Assembly (NCBI GenBank): GCA_019120525.1 | Contig: DWUW01000175.1 | Location: forward strand, 1-17,651 | Origin: Candidatus Eisenbergiella stercorigallinarum | GTDB lineage: Bacteria; Bacillota; Clostridia; Lachnospirales; Lachnospiraceae | Reading direction: 5' to 3' | Length of the DNA: 17,651 bases | In this document: positions 1 through 7,271 of the stretch, piece after piece | How positions within the stretch are numbered: position 1 is the first letter of the stretch | How the letters are laid out: every line of letters starts with the position of its first letter | Made by a program: the position numbers and the translations under genes | The notes under the pieces: model-generated | Told to the model about the DNA's origin: nothing | What the model saw: only the letters and a program-made list of their open reading frames with translations | Database searches by the model: none

Positions 1-1531
1 CGGATCCAGCAGGTCGGCGGACAGGTCCGCGGACAACAGTCCCACCACATAGGTGCTGTCCACGGCCGCGCTGGAAAAGGTGAGGAAGATTTTTCCTTTC
101 CCATGAGCGCGAACGGCCCTTCATCCACAAAGGTATGATTGTTTGCCCAGCCATATTCCGGCATGGACAGAAGGACCGGGTCTGAGATCAGCTTCCAAGG
201 CTGATCCGGATCGATCTCGGCGATATACAGCCAGGCTCCCTGATCTACCGGAAAAAACTGCCGCTGAGACCAGGCGACATAATATCTCCCGTTCAGTTTC
301 CATTCCGTCATGTCCAGCGTGATCCCCTGCTCATTATAAAGATAGCTGCCATCCTTTTTCACCACGCGCACCGGCATTTCCCAGTCGGAGGCCTTCATTG
401 GATTCCCGTTTTCTTTCAGCGCCATCACATGGCACTGTTCCTTCTCAAACCCCCCAGGCGTTCCCGTATGAAAAATATACAGCCGGTCCTTAATGATATG
501 AAACTCCGGCGCCCAGAGAAGGTTGCCAAGATGAGGATACATGGTTGTATCCAAAATGCAGACCTCCTGTGCCGTTACAAGTCCCGGTATGGTGTCCGCT
601 TCCCGGATCAGAAGGGAATGATTATTGTCGTAATCATTGGTGGCGATGAAATAATACTTTCCTTTCCACCTTCCGATACAGGGGTCCGCGCGGTGCCAGG
701 CAACGGGAAAATCATAATGATCCTGATGGACCCTTCCCGTCACCGGATAAGTACCGGGTTTTGTGAAGTCTGCCTCTTCCACGCACCAGTCCACCCGTTT
801 CCTGACGCTGGTAACGTCACTGTATCTGGCAACAGCCTTTACCGCCTGAAGCTCCTGCAGAGAGGAAACGACGATTTCCCGCGGCACCTCATTCGCGATA
901 TTCTTCGGCGGAAAAAGCTTCCATTTCAGGCGGTCCGCCGCATCGCCGGATATGGAGATCATGTTCCCGACAAGCGCGCCCTCCGGCACAGCCGCCAGTC
1001 CCTCCGGAGTCTCTTTGCTGATCCCTTCTGTCTCAGACAGAACTGCTCCTTCCGGGAATCCGCTCTCAGGAAACTTTTCAAAGACGGCGCAGAAGCATTT
1101 TCCATCCTCTTCTGCCCACTCCAAACGGTAACGCCCTCCCTCATAACGGCAGGCCGCCTCCCTGATCGGAACCCCTCTTCCCAGATCCAGTAGGCCATGT
1201 TCCTGATATCTTAACAAATCCTCCGATGTAAAAAACAAAAGCTTCCCTTTTGCACTTTCATCCGGGCTGCCGTCAGCCTCGATCCGCCTGGCGATCACGC
1301 CAAAGGAGCCGTCCGCCATCGTGAACAGCCACGGATTTTTCAGACTCTTTGCCTGCAGCGTACCATCCTGATTTTGCACCGCTTTGGCATAGAGTATGCC
1401 GGAGTTATGATTGAGCGGCGTGCAGACGCCTTCCTCATCCACCAGCGCCAGGTGCATGCTGTCGGCGAGCTTTGCCGAATAGACGGCATCCGGGTATAAC
1501 ACAAAATCCGTTCCTCTCTTATTTCGCTCAT
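1..1531 (-). pseudogene. GH43-type glycoside hydrolase, frameshifted, cut by the left window edge
   Basis: One reading frame is open from about 1508 down to the left edge and encodes an N-terminal domain (LNHNSGILYAK, PWLF..DGSFGV) followed by a GH43-type beta-propeller. The catalytic set is visible: an early Asp in WHRADPCIG, APEFH, a second Asp in GITLDMTEW with YYVAWSQR, and the acid Glu in HTFVDEGPFAL. This fold removes arabinose or xylose side chains from plant polysaccharides; the exact substrate cannot be told. Near 90-101 the frame breaks inside GGAAAGGAAAAATC: the expected continuation (IFLTFSSAAVDSTYVVGLL) lies in another frame, as if one base were missing. A second break is likely near 1508: the best start, ATG at 1529-1531 with GGGAGG nine bases upstream, is one base out of frame with the body. 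A GTG at 1500-1502 would avoid this second break. It could be a decayed gene or carry base-call errors; other genes here are intact. Confidence 0.72.
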
Positions 1532-1650
1532 GGCTCAAAACCTCCCTGTGATATTTTTTATATTGTTCCATATCTGATTTCGAAATACAATGACATATCC
1601 TGAGAGAAACTTGATGTATTCTCAGCAGGTGTAATTCATTTCCCCGTACG

Positions 1651-1699
1651 GAACTGCCGATACTGCTGGCCCCGGCTGATCTGTGTCTGATAAGAAAGG
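1651..1699 (+). repeat. Copy A of a ~50-nt element also found at 5171-5222
   Basis: This stretch aligns with 5171-5222 at about 43 of 49 positions with three gap positions. Shared blocks are ATACTGC, CGGCTGATCT, TGTCTG and TAAGAAAGG. It holds a small hairpin, GCTG-GCCC-CGGC, whose counterpart in copy B is GCCG-GATA-CGGC, so pairing is kept through a G-T pair. No plus-strand gene follows copy A; the next ATG is directly followed by TAG. The rest of the 1532-1708 gap shows nothing else firm beyond a weak minus-strand TATAAA upstream of the GH43 gene. Confidence 0.6.
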
Positions 1700-1708
1700 C
1701 GGTGATCT

Positions 1709-2467
1709 CTATTCCTTTATGTAGGCATTTCTGATTTTTTCTATCACTTCCCCCTTAGACTGATTGCGGATTCCAAATTGTTTTACATCAATTGGTGTGT
1801 TCTCCACATTTTCCAGAAATTTCATGATATCCGCATAAATTTCATCCGGAACAGGGATTCTGGTGTCTCCTGTCAAAAGAATGCTGAGCCTCAGAACATC
1901 ATTTTTATGTTTACGGATATTTTTACTGTCTACAGCCTCTCCCTGCTCCTTACGCTCCAACAAATCCAGAAAAGCTCGAATTTTAAACGGGATTAAATAC
2001 CCTGCCTCCAGAACCGGTATGTTGTCCAGCACAATTTTACCCTTTGTAAGAAAACGATAATATTCGTCATCCATCAGAATCGCTGAAAGACTGGATATTT
2101 CATCGTACAGCGGCAGCGGAGTCAGATGAGCCTCCGCCGGCAGCGAAATCCGTTCACTTCTCCTGGAAAACAGTTCAATCATATACGGATAACTGCTGCT
2201 GGATGGATGAGAAAAACGATAAAACTGAGGTTCTCCTGTGCTCTTTCTGCAGTGTTCATATCCCGCTTCACGTACATATTGCCAGAAATGCGCTCCAAAT
2301 TCCGGTGTCAAACTTTCCAGAAGCAACACCATATCAATATCCCTTGTAGCGCGGAAATCAATCTCATCCCGCGCCATCAGAAGATCACAGGCCGTTCCGC
2401 CAATAATAACGTACTGGTCGCTATAGTCCGCAAACCATTCCCGAAAGCTTTCTATCCCCTGTACCAT
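1709..2467 (-). CDS. AbiEii-like nucleotidyltransferase (candidate toxin)
   Basis: A 252-residue protein of the nucleotidyltransferase superfamily. The signature is near the N-terminus: IIGGTACDLL at about 21-30, then TRDID at 41-45, which supplies the paired metal-binding Asp residues. The family (AbiEii/AbiGii toxins and relatives) transfers nucleotides to RNA or protein targets; the substrate here is unknown. It starts only 3 nt after the stop of the upstream wHTH gene, with GGAG of its ribosome binding site inside that gene's end, so the two are almost certainly translated together. The order (regulator first, nucleotidyltransferase second) is that of type IV AbiE modules. A, T and U-rich codons make it look different from the GC-rich hydrogenase and oxidoreductase genes. 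The family call is good; a toxin role is inferred from the pairing. Confidence 0.72.
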   Translation of the reverse strand: MVQGIESFREWFADYSDQYVIIGGTACDLLMARDEIDFRATRDIDMVLLLESLTPEFGAHFWQYVREAGYEHCRKSTGEPQFYRFSHPSSSSYPYMIELFSRRSERISLPAEAHLTPLPLYDEISSLSAILMDDEYYRFLTKGKIVLDNIPVLEAGYLIPFKIRAFLDLLERKEQGEAVDSKNIRKHKNDVLRLSILLTGDTRIPVPDEIYADIMKFLENVENTPIDVKQFGIRNQSKGEVIEKIRNAYIKE

Positions 2468-2470
2468 TTT

Positions 2471-3418
2471 CTATCTCCATTCTCTTTTCAGTAATTCTTC
2501 CACACATTGCTCCACCCGCTCATCCATCTCGTCCTTCAGAGATGCTGCAAGAGAAAAGACATCTATTTTTTCCGACCGGCTGATCAGGCGCGGATCATAG
2601 CGCCACAGCTGTACCGCGCATTGTGTCTCTGTATCCAGCATCTGAGTGGTTTTATCCGGGAACTCTCTTTCCGGCCGGACGCTTCCCAACGTTTCCATCG
2701 CGGGCGGGTTCAGCATTGTCTGCTCTGCAAGAGCCGTAAGCCCTGCCGAAAACATATCTTCATTTTTTTTGCTTTTGGGAATGTAGATCGTCTTTTTTAC
2801 CGGTGTCATTAAAAAAGGCTCAGCCTTCTGAAAAATTTCTTCCGGTGTCAATTTGGAAACCAGCAGCCGCTGATTTCCAACCGCCTTTTTCTGCAGAAGG
2901 CCAGTCTCTGTCAGCTGCGCGGCAGCGCGTGAAATCGTCATGGCGGAAAAATGAAACTGTTCAGCCGCGCGGCTCATCTGCACAGGCGCTCCTTTCCCGT
3001 GGAGAAACGCAAATAAAAGCATCTGAGAAGAAGGCTGCAGTTTTTCCGGCATATTCAGGGACTGTCCGCCATCACATTTCTCCAGAAGCAGCGTTCCCAT
3101 AAATGGCAGATAGAGTTGTTTTTCCGGCACGACAAATGGTATCTTCGCTTCAATAAAGGATTTTTTACGTTGCCTTGTGATTGTGTTCAATTCAAATACA
3201 ACCGGACAGAAAATCTCCCCGTTCAGGCGCTTTATATGCTTCCTGATCGCGCCGATCGCATCCAGTCCGCCTTTCGGTTTCACAATCAATGCGGTGATTC
3301 CATCTATGTCGGCCAGGTCAAAACTGTATCTATCGAGCAGATAGTAAGGAAGCTTATTCTCCCCTTCCCATTTCGACCGGATCACTTTTACACCAAGAAC
3401 CTTTTCCATATATTCCAT
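2471..3418 (-). CDS. wHTH (MarR-like) regulator paired with nucleotidyltransferase (candidate antitoxin)
   Basis: A 315-residue protein with three parts. The N-terminal 115 residues have no motif I can name but include a distinctive IPFVVPEKQLYLPFMG stretch. A winged helix-turn-helix lies at about 130-190 (LLFAFLHGKG, MTISRAAAQLTETGLLQKK). The C-terminal part ends in a DEMDERVEQCVEELL helix. Classic AbiEi antitoxins have their wHTH at the N-terminus, so this is a different arrangement. It heads a two-gene operon with the nucleotidyltransferase and has its own sigma-70-type promoter containing a perfect palindrome, which fits autoregulation. The start ATG at 3416-3418 has AGGCGG seven bases upstream. 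Repressor and antitoxin roles are inferred. It could also be an ordinary regulator of a non-toxic nucleotidyltransferase. Confidence 0.65.
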   Translation of the reverse strand: MEYMEKVLGVKVIRSKWEGENKLPYYLLDRYSFDLADIDGITALIVKPKGGLDAIGAIRKHIKRLNGEIFCPVVFELNTITRQRKKSFIEAKIPFVVPEKQLYLPFMGTLLLEKCDGGQSLNMPEKLQPSSQMLLFAFLHGKGAPVQMSRAAEQFHFSAMTISRAAAQLTETGLLQKKAVGNQRLLVSKLTPEEIFQKAEPFLMTPVKKTIYIPKSKKNEDMFSAGLTALAEQTMLNPPAMETLGSVRPEREFPDKTTQMLDTETQCAVQLWRYDPRLISRSEKIDVFSLAASLKDEMDERVEQCVEELLKREWR

Positions 3419-3452
3419 GCTACATCCGCCTTTGTTTTAACCTTTTTATATC

Positions 3453-3481
3453 ATATTAACTTTCAAAAAGTTAATAGTCAA
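3453..3481 (-). promoter_or_regulatory. Promoter of the wHTH/nucleotidyltransferase operon
   Basis: On the minus strand TTGACT (3476-3481) and TAATAT (3453-3458) are separated by exactly 17 bases, a near-consensus sigma-70/sigma-A promoter. The -10 box ends about 35 bases before the start codon of the wHTH gene. Confidence 0.75.
3455..3475. promoter_or_regulatory. Palindromic operator inside the promoter spacer
   Basis: A perfect 9+9 inverted repeat (ATTAACTTT and AAAGTTAAT, 3 nt apart) fills the -35/-10 spacer and overlaps the -10 box. Related TTAACTT and GGTTAAA words lie on either side. Bound protein here would block RNA polymerase; the adjacent wHTH protein is the obvious candidate. Confidence 0.65.
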
Positions 3482-3489
3482 TATTTAAG

Positions 3490-4497
3490 TTAAATCATCT
3501 GCATATGCCCGATGATCCGCTTCACATGAGAGAGCACCTCCCCCTGTCCTGCCCGGTCATATTCCCCGTTCAGCACACTGTCCAGAAATTCCTGAATATC
3601 CTCCAGATCCCGGCGAAGCAGATAATAGCGAAGCGCCCGTTCATCCGCATTTTCGCAAAACAGATCCGCATATTCCTCTTCGCAGAAAGCGAACAGATCC
3701 GCTTCCTTCGGCGCCAGCATCACATTTTCCCAGTCGATCAGCCAGAGCTTTCCCTGCGGATCCCGGATCAGATTCCCGCCGTGGATGTCTGTATGGCACA
3801 GAACAAAGGGCAGGTTTTCCTCCTTCAGCTTCCGCGCTTCTTCGCGAAGCGTTTCCAGCCTGCCAAGGAGCATTTCCCTCTTCCCTTCGGCCTCCTTCCG
3901 GAATGCCTCCGGCAGTCCGCCGGTTTCCGACAGAAGAAGCCGTTCCAGCGCGTCGCAGAAGGGAAGCTCATAGCTTTCCGCCGGACAGATATCCGCAAAC
4001 GCATCTCCCGGAATGCGGTGCAGTTCCTTTACGATTTCCGAAAGCTGCTTCATCTCCTCACCGGTGTAAGGCCGGCCATACCCCACCGCTTCTCCCGGAA
4101 TGAAGGAAAAAAGTGCTCCGGCGATCCGGTCATGCACATAAAAAAGACTTCCCTCCGCCGTCCGGACGGGGCGGCAGATCCTGTCCCGCAGGCCGCTCTC
4201 CTGCAGCCGCTCCAGCACCTGTACCCAGACGGGGAGCCTCTTCATTCCCAGCTTTCCGACTGCCGTATCCGTGTCATAAATTTTCAGAAGATATCTGTTA
4301 TCTATACCGTAGGTGCGCCCTACCGTCCCTCCCGCGATGCGAAGGATCTTTTCCGCCTGAATGCCGTAACAGGCCGCAAGGTCAGTTTTCACATCCGGTT
4401 CGCCGTTTTTCAAAATTCGTTCCATTTGCCCCTTTCCCTCCATGCCGAAGCGTTCGCTGAGGCACGACTGCCGCTCAGGCAAAAAAGCATTTTGCAC
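3490..4497 (-). CDS. APH/choline-kinase-fold phosphotransferase
   Basis: A 335-residue kinase-like protein with the aminoglycoside-phosphotransferase fold. Visible residues are a lysine in YLLKIY (about 72), the catalytic loop CHTDIHGGNL (about 234-243, the HxDxxxxN pattern with D237) and the second metal-binding Asp in WLIDWE (D255). Such enzymes move phosphate from ATP to a hydroxyl on a sugar, antibiotic or choline-like molecule. Overall layout recalls the spectinomycin-type APH(9) group, but the substrate cannot be read from sequence. The start is ambiguous: GTG at 4495-4497 has GGAGG six bases upstream; ATG at 4423-4425 (311 residues) begins nearer to where the fold starts and has GGAG 12 bases upstream. 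It is divergent from the marR-MATE pair, which hints at a drug-related neighbourhood but does not prove it. Confidence 0.8.
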   Translation of the reverse strand: MQNAFLPERQSCLSERFGMEGKGQMERILKNGEPDVKTDLAACYGIQAEKILRIAGGTVGRTYGIDNRYLLKIYDTDTAVGKLGMKRLPVWVQVLERLQESGLRDRICRPVRTAEGSLFYVHDRIAGALFSFIPGEAVGYGRPYTGEEMKQLSEIVKELHRIPGDAFADICPAESYELPFCDALERLLLSETGGLPEAFRKEAEGKREMLLGRLETLREEARKLKEENLPFVLCHTDIHGGNLIRDPQGKLWLIDWENVMLAPKEADLFAFCEEEYADLFCENADERALRYYLLRRDLEDIQEFLDSVLNGEYDRAGQGEVLSHVKRIIGHMQMI

Positions 4498-4601
4498 AAC
4501 GCTCCTCCAGAAAAGCCGCGTTTATGATTTCTCTGTCATTTTATCACCCACCGCAGGCAGGTTCCAGAGGAAAAAAATTAACCGTCTCTGCCATAGTGGC
4601 C

Positions 4602-4630
4602 TTGACAATGTAAACTGACCGGCATATTAT
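4602..4630 (+). promoter_or_regulatory. Promoter of the marR-MATE operon
   Basis: TTGACA (4602-4607) and TATTAT (4625-4630) are separated by exactly 17 bases, close to the consensus sigma-A promoter. It precedes the MarR start at 4718 by about 88 bases. Confidence 0.8.
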
Positions 4631-4643
4631 TATTAATAGTAAT
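4629..4643. promoter_or_regulatory. Candidate MarR operator
   Basis: An imperfect palindrome, ATTATTA-A-TAGTAAT (6 of 7 positions symmetrical), overlaps the end of the -10 box and the likely transcription start. This is the usual place for MarR-type autorepression. Confidence 0.5.
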
Positions 4644-4717
4644 TATCTTTGGTCACTTTTCGGAATCAACCGAAATGCGCAGGCAAATTCCTGTCCACAA
4701 AAAAGGAAGGCTTTCCC

Positions 4718-5155
4718 ATGACAATCACCGCACTCAAACAGCTGTTAGACTCCTGCTTTACCGCCAAACGGGTCATTGAAACGCTTCCGGCTCTTCCGCC
4801 CGGAATGAAGCCCCGCCACATTCATGTGCTGGACGCCGTGCACGCGCTTCAGGAGCGAAACGGCTCCTGCCGGGTCAGCGACGTGAGCGCCCGGCTGAAC
4901 GTCACCCTGCCCAGCGTCACGAAGCTGGTGCAGGAGCTGGAAAACAGGAAGCTTCTGGAAAAACGCGCGGATTCCCAGGATGGGCGCGTCATTCTCCTTT
5001 CCCTCACGCCGGACGGTCTGGATTGCTTCCGCCGCTATGTCCAGGATATGCATGCGCGCTGGAGCGCCGCCCTGCCGGATATTTCCGACGAACAGGTGAA
5101 GGAAACCGTCCATATCCTGAACCGCCTTCTTGAAACCATGCCGGATCGGGTGTGA
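4718..5155 (+). CDS. MarR-family transcriptional regulator
   Basis: A 145-residue MarR-type regulator, normal length for the family. The winged helix lies at about 53-100, with the recognition-helix region SDVSARLNVTLPSVTKLVQEL and the wing KRADSQDGRVILLSLT. MarR proteins are dimeric repressors released by small molecules, often drugs or phenolics. The ATG at 4718 is chosen because GGAAGG lies seven bases upstream; an upstream TTG at 4649 lies too near the promoter to be likely. The MATE exporter follows about 78 bases downstream on the same strand with no promoter or terminator seen between them, so MarR probably controls both itself and the pump. Confidence 0.88.
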   Translation: MTITALKQLLDSCFTAKRVIETLPALPPGMKPRHIHVLDAVHALQERNGSCRVSDVSARLNVTLPSVTKLVQELENRKLLEKRADSQDGRVILLSLTPDGLDCFRRYVQDMHARWSAALPDISDEQVKETVHILNRLLETMPDRV

Positions 5156-5170
5156 ACCGCTGCGCCGCGC

Positions 5171-5222
5171 GAAGCTGCCAATACTGCCGGATACGGCTGA
5201 TCTATGTCTGAATTAAGAAAGG
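5171..5222 (+). repeat. Copy B of the ~50-nt element also found at 1651-1699
   Basis: This copy lies in the gap between MarR and MATE and includes the probable MATE ribosome binding site (AAGAAAGG). It contains the perfect hairpin GCCG-GATA-CGGC at about 5186-5197. Similarity to copy A runs through the ATG at 5204-5206, which is GTG in copy A. This argues that 5204 is not the real MATE start and that the shared unit is a leader or small repeat rather than coding sequence. Confidence 0.6.
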
Positions 5223-5233
5223 AACATCATTTC

Positions 5234-6583
5234 ATGAAAGAAAAAACGCAGCCCTCGCTTACCTTTACGGAAGGCCCCATTTTCTCCTCCCTCATCCGCT
5301 TCGCCCTTCCCGTCCTCGGCTCCCTGATCCTGCAGGCCGCCTACGGCGCGGTGGATCTGCTGGTCGTCGGATGGTTCGGCGACGCGGCGAGCATCTCGGC
5401 GGTAGGCACCGGAAGCACCTTCATGCAGATGGTAACGCTCATCATCACCAGCCTTGCCATGGGAACCACCGTTACCATCGGACAGCACATCGGAGAAAAG
5501 AAGCCGGAGGAAGCGGGCAACGCCATTGGAACAACCATCTTTCTGTTTGCCGTTGTGGGCGTCGCGCTCACCATCCTGCTGGAAGCCTTTGCCGGGCCGC
5601 TGGCGGTCATCCTGCAGGTTCCGGCTGAGTCCTTTGACAAAACCGTGCTCTATCTGCGCATCTGCTCCGGGGGCATTCTGGTCATCATCGCCTATAACGT
5701 GATCAGCGGCATCCTGCGCGGCGTGGGGAACGCCAGTCTTCCCTTTCTCTTCGTAGGAATCGCCTGCGTGGTGAACATCGTGGGCGACCTGCTTCTGGTC
5801 GGCGTGTTCCACATGGACGTGGCGGGCGCAGCCATCGCCACCGTGCTGGCGCAGTTTGTCTCCGTTGTTGTCTCCCTTGCCGTTCTCAGGAGGCAGTCCC
5901 TTCCCATCAGCTTTTCCCTGAAACAGTGCAGATGCTATCCCGGAGAGCTGAGACGGATCCTGCATGTGGGCGTTCCCATCGCCATACAGGAAACCATGGT
6001 GCAGATCTCTTTTCTGGTCATCAACTCCATCGTCAACAACATGGGGCTCATGCCCTCCGCCGGATACGGCGTCGCCCAGAAAATCGTATCCTTCATCATG
6101 CTGGTCCCCTCCTCCGTCATGCAGAGCCTGTCCGCCTTCGTGGCGCAGAACATCGGCGCGGGCAGAAAGGACCGGGCCTGGAAGGGCTTTTTTACCGCCA
6201 TGGCTTCCGGCTGCACGCTCGGTATTTTCATCTTCCTCGCCGGCTTTTTCGGCGGCGGCTTCCTTTCCTCCTTCTTCACCTCCGATACGCAGGTCATCGC
6301 CCAGAGCGCCGCTTACCTGAAAGGATTTTCCGCGGAATGTATCCTCACCTGCATCCTGTTTTCCAGCATCGGCTACTTCAACGGCTGCGGAAACAGCCTG
6401 CCCGTCATGGTTCAGGGAATCAGCTCCGCCTTCCTCATCCGCATTCCGGTCTCCCTGTTCATGGCGTCCCTTCCCAATACCAGCCTGACCCTGGTGGGGC
6501 TTTCCACCCCCATCACCACCGTGTACGGGATTCTGTTTTTCCTGGTGTGCTTTGCGTGGATGAAGAGGAAGCGGAGGCTGTGA
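5234..6583 (+). CDS. MATE-family multidrug efflux transporter
   Basis: A 449-residue integral membrane protein of the MATE family, the usual length, with about 12 hydrophobic segments in two related halves. Typical signs are the first helix region (FALPVLGSLILQAAYGAVDLLVVG), GTTVTIGQHIGEKK after helix 2, SGILRGVGNAS, and VAQNIGAGRKDRA in the second half. MATE pumps export cationic drugs or metabolites in exchange for Na+ or H+; the substrate is unknown. The ATG at 5234 is preferred: AAAGGA lies about 11 bases upstream, and the earlier in-frame ATG at 5204 falls inside a repeated non-coding element. It follows marR and is probably its target. No sign of truncation. Confidence 0.9.
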   Translation: MKEKTQPSLTFTEGPIFSSLIRFALPVLGSLILQAAYGAVDLLVVGWFGDAASISAVGTGSTFMQMVTLIITSLAMGTTVTIGQHIGEKKPEEAGNAIGTTIFLFAVVGVALTILLEAFAGPLAVILQVPAESFDKTVLYLRICSGGILVIIAYNVISGILRGVGNASLPFLFVGIACVVNIVGDLLLVGVFHMDVAGAAIATVLAQFVSVVVSLAVLRRQSLPISFSLKQCRCYPGELRRILHVGVPIAIQETMVQISFLVINSIVNNMGLMPSAGYGVAQKIVSFIMLVPSSVMQSLSAFVAQNIGAGRKDRAWKGFFTAMASGCTLGIFIFLAGFFGGGFLSSFFTSDTQVIAQSAAYLKGFSAECILTCILFSSIGYFNGCGNSLPVMVQGISSAFLIRIPVSLFMASLPNTSLTLVGLSTPITTVYGILFFLVCFAWMKRKRRL

Positions 6584-6603
6584 AGATTGTCCATCAACGC
6601 AAA

Positions 6604-6640
6604 TCCGGCAAATCTAAAATAACACTTTAGATTTGCCGGA
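6604..6640 (+). terminator. Stem-loop after the MATE gene
   Basis: A perfect 15-bp stem (6604-6618 with 6626-6640, core CCGGCAAATCTAAA) with a 7-nt loop starts 20 bases after the MATE stop. There is no T-run after it on either strand, so it may slow or protect the transcript end rather than act as a textbook intrinsic terminator. Confidence 0.6.
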
Positions 6641-6734
6641 GTATGTTATAGGCAGCGTTAGCGGAAGAATTGAACAGAAAAGAATTCCATCAAATTATAC
6701 TTTTTATTTTCCAATAAATTTTTTCTTCTTTTTA

Positions 6735-6763
6735 TTGTATTTTTTATCTCAACCGAATATAAT
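6735..6763 (+). promoter_or_regulatory. Promoter of the Phd/YefM-type antitoxin gene
   Basis: TTGTAT (6735-6740) and the consensus TATAAT (6758-6763) are 17 bases apart, in a very AT-rich stretch (6680-6765) with long T-runs. Confidence 0.7.
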
Positions 6764-6786
6764 AGCACCAAAAGGAGGTGTTTTTC

Positions 6787-7134
6787 ATGGAACTGACTGC
6801 AAATTTTCTGACGCGGCTTATTCCGATTTCTCAGTTTAACAAGGGGCAGGCAGCCAAAATTTTTGATCGGCTGCGTTCTGAGCCCGAACTGATCGTTTTA
6901 AAGAACAACCAGCCTTCTGCGGTGATCCTCGCCCCTGATGAATATATCCGGCTGGCCGAAATTGAAGAAGATTATAACCTGCTCATCGGAAGCAGGAAGC
7001 TGCCTCCGGCAGTTTCCCGACAGCGGCTTGCGGCCAATAAGGATAAAGCTGCCATTCCCGCTGCTGACGTCATGAAACATTTTGGCATTTCCGATGCCGA
7101 TCTTGAAGAAGTGGAGGAGCCTGAAATCGAATGA
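6787..7134 (+). CDS. Phd/YefM-family antitoxin, apparently without its toxin
   Basis: A 115-residue protein with a YefM-type N-terminal DNA-binding domain (IPISQFNKGQAAKIFDRL, then ELIVLKNNQPSAVILAPDEYIRL at 34-56). The C-terminal tail is acidic (GISDADLEEVEEPEIE) and would wrap the toxin in known systems. The start is the ATG at 6787, eight bases after GGAGG; a GTG at 6778 lies within the ribosome binding site itself. In this family a RelE/ParE-type toxin normally overlaps or follows. Here the stop TGA overlaps an ATG (ATGA at 7131-7134) but that frame has no recognisable toxin. It may be an orphan antitoxin, kept as a regulator or as an anti-addiction remnant. Confidence 0.8.
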   Translation: MELTANFLTRLIPISQFNKGQAAKIFDRLRSEPELIVLKNNQPSAVILAPDEYIRLAEIEEDYNLLIGSRKLPPAVSRQRLAANKDKAAIPAADVMKHFGISDADLEEVEEPEIE

Positions 7135-7207
7135 TCTGGCTCCTTTTCGACACTTTCAACAAATATTTTCTAAAAACTTCAGTCATTTTTCCTTTTTCAT
7201 CACCATC

Positions 7208-7227
7208 AAATCAGCAACTGATTTTTT
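7208..7227 (+). terminator. Weak hairpin with T-run after the antitoxin gene
   Basis: AAATCAG and CTGATTT (7208-7214, 7218-7224) pair around CAA, and a run of six T spans 7222-7227. The stem is AT-rich and short but has the shape of an intrinsic terminator between the antitoxin and the hydrogenase operon. Confidence 0.35.
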
Positions 7228-7232
7228 CTATC

Positions 7233-7249
7233 AAAATTCACAGAATTTT
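7233..7249. promoter_or_regulatory. Inverted repeat upstream of the hydrogenase operon
   Basis: A perfect 7+7 palindrome, AAAATTC-ACA-GAATTTT, lies just upstream of the likely -35 region of the hydrogenase promoter. It does not match the Rex consensus I know. It is a possible site for another regulator. Confidence 0.35.
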
Positions 7250-7271
7250 AATGGCCTCCAGAAGCGTTTTA

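Noticed and set aside
429..1193. 254-codon plus-strand frame
   Set aside because: It is antisense to the GH43-type coding frame, which carries clear catalytic motifs on the other strand.
4649..4717. TTG start for MarR at 4649
   Set aside because: It lies only about a dozen bases after the likely transcription start and has no ribosome binding site; the ATG at 4718 has GGAAGG well placed.
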